Below, one piece after another: positions 58,871 through 64,000 of a stretch of 64,000 nt of DNA. A program made the position numbers and the translations under genes. The stretch is from Novosphingobium olei (GTDB lineage: Bacteria > Pseudomonadota > Alphaproteobacteria > Sphingomonadales > Sphingomonadaceae). Position 1 is the first letter of the stretch. Each line of letters opens with the position of its first letter. Below the pieces are notes generated by a model, which worked only from the letters and a program-made list of their open reading frames with translations, did no database searches and had not been told where the DNA came from. Where the stretch lies: contig NZ_JABBGM010000003.1 of NCBI RefSeq assembly GCF_012927405.1, forward strand, positions 186,001 through 250,000, written 5' to 3'.

Positions 58871-59928
58871 TGGCTGGGAACACAGTTGATATTCAGGCTC
58901 TCAATCTGCAAGTCAGAGGCGATAGGTCGATCCAAGAGCGGGCAGTCCGGGAGGGTTATCCCCTTACCGCTAGCAGTATCGGGGCAAGTAATTCGGGCGG
59001 CGGGTTGGCGATTGGCGCTTCTCTCGGCGGCATCGGCCCCGGACCGGGGCAGGCATGGTTCATTGAGAGCATCAGCCTGACTTCGCTTATCGATGTCGTT
59101 GTGTGGGTGCAGCGAGCGATGGCACCGATCATTGCCAACGGCGCGGCCTCGCAACTTACGCCTGTACTGGTCGGGCCAAACTACGGCTGCCCCACGATCA
59201 CCATCAACTCCATTCTCCGCGAGGGCGAAAGCATTTCATTCATCTTGCGGACGACCGTTACAACGGGATCCGGGACAGACACGTTCCAGTTCCGGGCGGG
59301 GATGACCGGGCATCGAATGACCAATGACTTTGCGTTCGAAGCCCCGAAGGTTTGGCTCGCTATTGGCGACAGTATCACGAATACCACCGGCCCGACCTAC
59401 GGCAGCGAGTTCTACACGGCCCAGGTGGCCCGCGCTTACAGGGCACAGGGGAAGTGGTATCGCCGCATCCTTAAAGGCGATGGTGGCTGGCAGACGGCCC
59501 ACGCAGTAATTGCCATGAAGCGAGGGGTGCTTGATGTCCCGCAGGCTGATCTAGTTACCCTGATGCTGGGCACGAACGAGTTGCTCCTAACCGATGTTCA
59601 AACAAACCTTCCGCCCTTATTGGCATGGATGCGGGATATGTATCCCAGTGCCAAGAAGTGCATCATTGGTGCGCCGCCACGGCAGGACAGCATTGAGACA
59701 TCAGTATTGCAGCCAGTTCGCTCCTATGCAGCCTCTGCAGTTAGCGCGCTTAATGACCCAAGCTTCCGCTTTACGTCGCTTGCGACGGCTTTCAGTGCGG
59801 TTGGTGACACTAACTACATAACCACAGACGGCACGAGTTCGGGAGCGCGGGTCCACCCCAACCTGGCAGGTCATACCGCTATGGCAACCGCACTGAAGGC
59901 CGATTGGGACAACGCCTCTTTCGTCTGA
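58870..59928 (+). CDS. SGNH/GDSL hydrolase of the tail
   Basis: 352 residues. A beta-rich N-terminal half precedes an SGNH hydrolase: block I WLAIGDSITNTTG (Ser), Gly in ILKGDGGWQ, block III LMLGTNELLL (Asn), block V GARVHPNLAGHTAM (His). The Asp usually two residues before His is replaced by Arg-Val context. Tail-associated members deacetylate capsule or O-antigen sugars. Confidence 0.82.
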   Translation: MAGNTVDIQALNLQVRGDRSIQERAVREGYPLTASSIGASNSGGGLAIGASLGGIGPGPGQAWFIESISLTSLIDVVVWVQRAMAPIIANGAASQLTPVLVGPNYGCPTITINSILREGESISFILRTTVTTGSGTDTFQFRAGMTGHRMTNDFAFEAPKVWLAIGDSITNTTGPTYGSEFYTAQVARAYRAQGKWYRRILKGDGGWQTAHAVIAMKRGVLDVPQADLVTLMLGTNELLLTDVQTNLPPLLAWMRDMYPSAKKCIIGAPPRQDSIETSVLQPVRSYAASAVSALNDPSFRFTSLATAFSAVGDTNYITTDGTSSGARVHPNLAGHTAMATALKADWDNASFV

Positions 59929-59975
59929 TCACTGTCCAGCCCTGCGTTGCACACCGCGCATCAGGTGATTGAACG

Positions 59976-62897
59976 ATGACCCGAACCCTCGACCTCCGCT
60001 CCGCAGACGCCCGCCGCAAACCCGGCCTGGATCTGCGCGCCGGAGGCCCGGGATCGCTGCCCAACGGCGGCCAGTTCGTCACATCGACAGTCGGCGGCAA
60101 AACGAAGTACGTCACCGCCGTCGATGGCGGAAAGACCAAGTACGTCATCGTGCAAGGCGCCGCGGCCTTCACCGCCACCACAATCGACAGCGCAGCCGAC
60201 ATTGGCTCCGTCGCCGGCAGCTTCAGCGCATCGACGCCAACGGGTGCAGCGGCATCCTACGCGCTGCTCTCCGATCCAAGCGGCCTGTTCGCGATCTCCG
60301 GCAGCAACCTGGTGCTGGCAGACAACCCGGTTGCGGGGACGTTCCCGCTGATCGTCCTGGCGACGGATGCGACGGGGTGGCGGTATCGGTTGGTTACTTC
60401 GGTGACGGTGGCGGAGGGCGCGATCACGCTGCAGGCCGTCAACTTCTCTAGAATTCCGCAGATCGGCGTGCCAGCTGACGGGATCACGATCGAAGGCGTG
60501 CTCGACGGCGTGACCCCGACGCTCGACGTTCCGGGCCTGACGCTCGATGCGACGGTGCGACCGGTGAAGGTGCTCGGCACGGCAACGGCATCGGGCGACA
60601 GCTTCTCGATCACGCAGACGGCGCCGAATGCGACGAACAGTCCACTGGTCAGCCCGGTGAGTGTCTTGGCTGGCGCGCCGTCGTTCACGGTGCAGCCGTC
60701 CCTGCAGGCCGGAAATGTCTATGAGGTTGGCCAGACTGTTGGTGCTGACCCCGGCGCTGCCCCGGGCGGAACATCGGTCGGCTACAAGATCTTCCGTCGC
60801 TCCGGCACGACCGGCGTGGGTGCCGCAATTCCGTACAATGAGGGCGGCGATTCCCAGACGCGTGTGATCCCCTCGACCGAAGAGGGCTGGCAGTATCGCT
60901 GGCGCATCCGCTGGTACCGCGGCTCGCTTTACGGCGAGGCCTACACGCCTTGGACCGACACGATCGTACTGGCGCCCCCGGGACCGCCGGTGTTCACTCA
61001 GCAGCCGTCGATCACCGTGACGGGCTCCGAAGTTGGCGATGTCGCAACGTGGGTGGCCGGCACCGCTACAGGTTCGTCCGGTGCGCCCCAGCGGCAGTGG
61101 GTCGCCAACGGCGTGCCGATCGATGGCGCCACGGGCACGACGTATCAGTTCCAGTGGGCGGATAGGTACAAGACGATCGAATGCCTTGAGTTGCGGACCA
61201 ACAGCTCAGGCAAGGTAGCTGTCGCTCGCTCATCGAACAGCGCGACGATTTCGCCGAAGCTGTCGCGCAACTATCACGGCAACCCGTCGTGGTTTGATGG
61301 CAGCCGCAAGCGCTATCCGACCCCCGTGCTCATCACGCCGTACGAGCCGGGCAAGAAGGGCACCGCGAAGGTGCTCAACAGCTTCAGCTCGCGACAGCGC
61401 ACCTTCGATAAGCGTGTCGATTTCTACTATCGGGGCAATTTGCACTGGCAGACGCCAGGCACTCCCATGGGCAACGCCATCGTCAACCAGGTCGGGCGCA
61501 ACGGTATCTATTGGGGCTTCGAGACCAACGGTTGGAAGACACAGCACACCCGGGCATGGGGCCGCGTATCCTTCGTCGGCATCAAGGGCGGCGACGTTGC
61601 CGGCGATCAGGACCAGATCTTCTACGGCGGCAGCGACATCAGCGTTTCCGGCTATCAGGAAACTGACATTCAAGGCTGCTACCTGCCGACCAAAGGCACT
61701 TACGCGAACCCGTTCATCACCCCGAACACGCCATCGTCGGGCTACAACTCTGCGCCGATCAAGAGCATCGAGCGGATAAGCAGCGGCACGAGCGGGAGCA
61801 TCCGGATCATCATCGACACGGTGAACGTGCCGACCGGATTCCGCGCGCCCGTGGTTGTCGATGCCAACGGCGATGCAGGCTACCTGATCGTCTACGGCGC
61901 GCAGGTGAGCGCAGGTGTTACCACCGACGTAAACGTCGACTGGAACACCAACTACGCGGTCGTGAGCTACAACGCCGCAACCGGCGAGATCATCGCCACA
62001 CCGGAACTGGGCAGTTCATTCGGTCCGGCCAATGGCGCGCGTGCCGTGAACAATACCGGCCAGTGCTGTGTGCTGGTCAAGAAGGCCGACAACCACTCAG
62101 ATGGTGGCCAGAAGAACAAGGGCGTGGCTGGCCGCACCCGACGCGACGGCAACACCTACTACGGCAACTACACCGCCTGGGGCGTCGACGGAAACACATC
62201 CGACAATGACAACGAGTGCATCATCTCCAACGAGAACGTGCGCCGCCGCCTCGACAAGAACCCGCAGGAATACACCGCCCCTCTCATCTATCTCGGGCTT
62301 TCCGCTGGCTCGCCGTATCGGCGCGAGGCGACGAACGTCTACATCGAGAATACGCCGCCACGCATCGGTTTCGACCGGATGCTTTTCCCGCCCAACGACG
62401 CGGTGACGCTGCCCAATGGCAACCAGTTCCTTCCCTTCGAGGGCGACAACTGGTCCAATTGGCGCGGCGGCGTCGAGTACGGCACTCCGCCGAACGGCGA
62501 CTATGCGCCGCCGACGCTCGATGTCTGGAATTACCAGTACCAGTTCCACAATCAGCGCGATCCTGTGAGCGCGGACATGACCGGCATCAGCCTGACCGCC
62601 ACGCCGTTTTCTGGCGGCGCAGCAGTCGGGACCGAGGTTGGCCAGCTGATCCTGGCACACAACTGGGTCGATGGTCTGAACGATTCCGCCGGTCGCCCGG
62701 TGATAGTCGACTTCGTGATCAGTGGCCCGAACGCCGGGAAGGTTTCGCAGGGCTGGTCGGGCCTGCTCTACACCACTGCCGCGACTGGAACGTCAGCGTT
62801 TGACATTCAGGTCACGGCAGTGGTGCGAGACAGCGCGCTAAACTACGGGGCTGTGGTGCAGTTCGGCCCGGTGAATATCACGATCACGCCAAGCTAG
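59976..62897 (+). CDS. Large tail fibre / host-recognition protein
   Basis: 973 residues. N-terminal adaptor (TLDLRSADARRKPGLDLRAG) then cadherin-like and Ig-like repeats (SYALLSDPSGLFAISGSNLV, PGLTLDATVRPVKVLGTATA, PVFTQQPSITVTGSEVGDVA, RQWVANGVPIDGATGTTYQF), a right-handed beta-helix-like central region (GRVSFVGIKGGDVAGDQDQI, DNDNECIISNENVRRRLDKN), and a C-terminal Ig-like domain (NAGKVSQGWSGLLYTTAATG). Likely the main receptor-binding fibre. Its end overlaps by 4 nt the convergent RTX gene. Confidence 0.8.
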   Translation: MTRTLDLRSADARRKPGLDLRAGGPGSLPNGGQFVTSTVGGKTKYVTAVDGGKTKYVIVQGAAAFTATTIDSAADIGSVAGSFSASTPTGAAASYALLSDPSGLFAISGSNLVLADNPVAGTFPLIVLATDATGWRYRLVTSVTVAEGAITLQAVNFSRIPQIGVPADGITIEGVLDGVTPTLDVPGLTLDATVRPVKVLGTATASGDSFSITQTAPNATNSPLVSPVSVLAGAPSFTVQPSLQAGNVYEVGQTVGADPGAAPGGTSVGYKIFRRSGTTGVGAAIPYNEGGDSQTRVIPSTEEGWQYRWRIRWYRGSLYGEAYTPWTDTIVLAPPGPPVFTQQPSITVTGSEVGDVATWVAGTATGSSGAPQRQWVANGVPIDGATGTTYQFQWADRYKTIECLELRTNSSGKVAVARSSNSATISPKLSRNYHGNPSWFDGSRKRYPTPVLITPYEPGKKGTAKVLNSFSSRQRTFDKRVDFYYRGNLHWQTPGTPMGNAIVNQVGRNGIYWGFETNGWKTQHTRAWGRVSFVGIKGGDVAGDQDQIFYGGSDISVSGYQETDIQGCYLPTKGTYANPFITPNTPSSGYNSAPIKSIERISSGTSGSIRIIIDTVNVPTGFRAPVVVDANGDAGYLIVYGAQVSAGVTTDVNVDWNTNYAVVSYNAATGEIIATPELGSSFGPANGARAVNNTGQCCVLVKKADNHSDGGQKNKGVAGRTRRDGNTYYGNYTAWGVDGNTSDNDNECIISNENVRRRLDKNPQEYTAPLIYLGLSAGSPYRREATNVYIENTPPRIGFDRMLFPPNDAVTLPNGNQFLPFEGDNWSNWRGGVEYGTPPNGDYAPPTLDVWNYQYQFHNQRDPVSADMTGISLTATPFSGGAAVGTEVGQLILAHNWVDGLNDSAGRPVIVDFVISGPNAGKVSQGWSGLLYTTAATGTSAFDIQVTAVVRDSALNYGAVVQFGPVNITITPS

Positions 62898-63727
62898 ACG
62901 TACTGGAAAAGGAGATCGGTCTCGGCGACATGTCCCACGGTGCTGATCTGCATTTCGAAGCTGCCGTTGTGGTCGGCATCAATCTGCAAGAGCGAGCCTG
63001 AGGCCGTCTGCGTGATCTTAACGGCAGTGCCAACACCAAGAGCCGTCAAGTCGATCTTGTCCAGGCCAGTTTGGAAGTCGTTGATGATGTCGCGGTTGTT
63101 GCCACCGATGCCGCTGTCGCCGACATTGAACTTGAAGAAGTCGCCGCCGGCGCCGCCGGTCAAGATGTCTTTGCCACCGTTGCCAACGATGAGATCGCGC
63201 CCGGCTCCACCATCAAGGCGATCGGTCGACGCACCGCCTTGGATTTCGTCGTCAGCTGAGCCGCCGGTGAAGTTGAAGTGTTCAAAGTTGGTAATCAGGC
63301 CCGCCAGCTCGCGATAGCTCGGCTTGCCAACGTTGAACTCGCCGTAGATGACGGCGGGCTTCATGGTCAGTGGGATAACCTGATCTGACAAGTCGATCGT
63401 CAGCGTGTCGTCGCCGGCACCGCCATCGAAGCTCGGCTTGAGCGCGTCATAATGCTGATAGGTCTGGCCCAGCGTCCACGACACGTTGTCGTCACCACTG
63501 CCGCCGTGGAAGTCGACATGGAGGTTGCGGATCGTGATGGAGCTACCCGCGTCGCCTGTCGTCAGCTGATTGTCTGCGAACTGCTGCTTCCCGCCGAGAA
63601 GATTGTAATTTGTGGCTTCCTCATCGGTCGCGAAGCCACGCTCGTATATGAAGTAGTCGGCGAAGCTCGCCGATGCATCGATGCTGAAACCATGTTGCGG
63701 CTTAACGCCGATCAACTGCCTTGCCAT
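62894..63727 (-). CDS. RTX calcium-binding repeat protein (moron)
   Basis: 277 residues without an N-terminal signal peptide. Nonapeptide repeats GGSGDDNVS, GGAGDDTLT, GGSADDEIQ, GGAGRDLIVG, GNGGKDILTG and GGAGGDFFKF bind calcium in a parallel beta-roll. The end (NDFQTGLDKIDLTALGVGTA, SFEMQISTVGHV) resembles the secretion domain of M10-type RTX proteins. Such proteins leave by type I secretion, presumably the host's. Opposite strand to the late operon, so probably expressed from the prophage independently. No protease motif HExxH is seen. Confidence 0.8.
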   Translation of the reverse strand: MARQLIGVKPQHGFSIDASASFADYFIYERGFATDEEATNYNLLGGKQQFADNQLTTGDAGSSITIRNLHVDFHGGSGDDNVSWTLGQTYQHYDALKPSFDGGAGDDTLTIDLSDQVIPLTMKPAVIYGEFNVGKPSYRELAGLITNFEHFNFTGGSADDEIQGGASTDRLDGGAGRDLIVGNGGKDILTGGAGGDFFKFNVGDSGIGGNNRDIINDFQTGLDKIDLTALGVGTAVKITQTASGSLLQIDADHNGSFEMQISTVGHVAETDLLFQYV

Positions 63728-63850
63728 GCTTCTCGCTCCTTACAGAGCGACCCGTGCGCCCGCGTTTTGCGAGTCGGAGCGCAAGTTAAGCGATTGGTTT
63801 CATTTGGGACAGATGGTTAAGGCCAGCTTTTTCCTTGGGCGCCAGCATAG

Positions 63851-63887
63851 AAAAGGCCCGCCTCTCGCTTGCTGAAAGAGGCGGGCC
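63851..63887 (-). terminator. Rho-independent terminator (leftward)
   Basis: A perfect 11-bp stem (63855-63865 with 63877-63887), 11-nt loop, followed on the minus strand by TTTT (63854-63851). It lies behind the minus-strand ORF ending at 63932 and in front of the RTX gene promoter region. Confidence 0.85.
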
Positions 63888-63931
63888 ATACACCGGACAG
63901 CCAATGATACGCGCTGATGCGACCTTGGTTC

Positions 63932-64000
63932 CTACCCTCGCGCATTCCACTCCGCCGCGGCTTCCCGTTCTGTCCTGTGGACGCCGGTTGCGTGGCTACC
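63932..64000 (-). CDS. C-terminus of a minus-strand gene (partial)
   Basis: 22 codons read in from the right edge (ATGVHRTEREAAAEWNARG) to a TAG at 63934-63932, just before a strong leftward terminator. Composition is protein-like, but the fragment is too short to identify. Confidence 0.4.
   Translation of the reverse strand, partial: GSHATGVHRTEREAAAEWNARG

Larger units (their letters stand above)
17361..64000. mobile_element. Temperate myophage prophage, right end outside window
   Basis: A continuous set of phage genes: integrase, leftward recombination operon, CI/Cro-like switch, replication genes, terminase, portal, capsid, contractile tail, baseplate, fibres and lysis, in the usual order. 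No inactivated structural gene was seen, so it looks inducible. The DUF3383 sheath, gp25-like and baseplate J proteins indicate a contractile tail. Confidence 0.93.

Noticed and set aside
63700..64000. Search for attR (copy of the tRNA-Gln 3' end)
   Set aside because: No matching segment was found up to the window edge, so no right boundary is called.
1..64000. CRISPR arrays, rRNA genes, insertion sequences
   Set aside because: No regularly spaced direct repeats, rRNA-like sequence or transposase genes were recognised.

Overview
The window is high-GC DNA from an alphaproteobacterium, most likely a sphingomonad (Novosphingobium/Sphingomonas-like). That placement is inferred from codon use, the style of the housekeeping proteins and a GapR/DUF2312-type protein; no rRNA is present to prove it. 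Positions 1-17360 are host chromosome and about 17361-64000 is a large, apparently intact temperate-phage genome whose far end lies outside the window.

Host part. A truncated nitronate monooxygenase gene opens the window (minus strand). A surface-appendage locus follows on the plus strand: two secreted pilin-like subunits, a third secreted subunit interrupted by one in-frame amber codon, a PapD-like periplasmic chaperone, and an 800-residue outer-membrane protein with a C-terminal SdrD B-like domain. After a 455-bp AT-richer gap comes a separately transcribed pilin-like gene with its own terminator. Next are glmS and glmU (UDP-GlcNAc synthesis), separated by a VapBC-type toxin-antitoxin pair with a striking palindromic operator, a DUF3291 protein and a secreted proline-iminopeptidase-like hydrolase. 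Then come gph, a MarR-GNAT fusion regulator with an operator over its start codon, a decayed GIY-YIG fragment between inverted 32-nt repeats, an orphan Imm30-type immunity gene, topoisomerase IB, a YghU-type glutathione transferase and tRNA-Gln(UUG).

Prophage. A tyrosine integrase and an excisionase-like gene sit next to tRNA-Gln, the likely attachment site. The leftward early operon (18.7-25.3 kb) is a chain of overlapping small genes with an ExoX-like exonuclease, a YqaJ-type recombinase, a GapR-like protein and an acyl-carrier-like protein lacking its serine. A lambda-style immunity region (25.3-27.0 kb) has a CI-like repressor, a Cro-like protein and two promoters (PL, PR) with the same operator embedded between -35 and -10. 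The rightward early operon (27.1-34.6 kb) carries a zinc-finger/DnaA-C-terminal-like protein, VRR-NUC and HNH nucleases, a RepA-like helicase/primase, and two paralogous zinc/HTH proteins. A dense cluster of TGTTWCG heptamers at the 3' end of the helicase gene is a candidate replication origin.

Late genes run rightward: terminase, DUF1073 portal, head morphogenesis, a misplaced tailspike-like gene, DUF2213 protease/scaffold, cement protein, capsid, neck proteins, contractile sheath (DUF3383), tube, a tail-assembly chaperone with a predicted -1 frameshift, a tape measure with lysozyme domain, baseplate, fibres, a lysis cassette (endolysin, holin-like, Rz/Rz1), an SGNH hydrolase and a 973-residue fibre. 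The particle is therefore predicted to be a myovirus. Genes on the opposite strand inside or after the late operon (36.5, 49.3 and 62.9 kb) look like morons; the last encodes an RTX calcium-binding protein.
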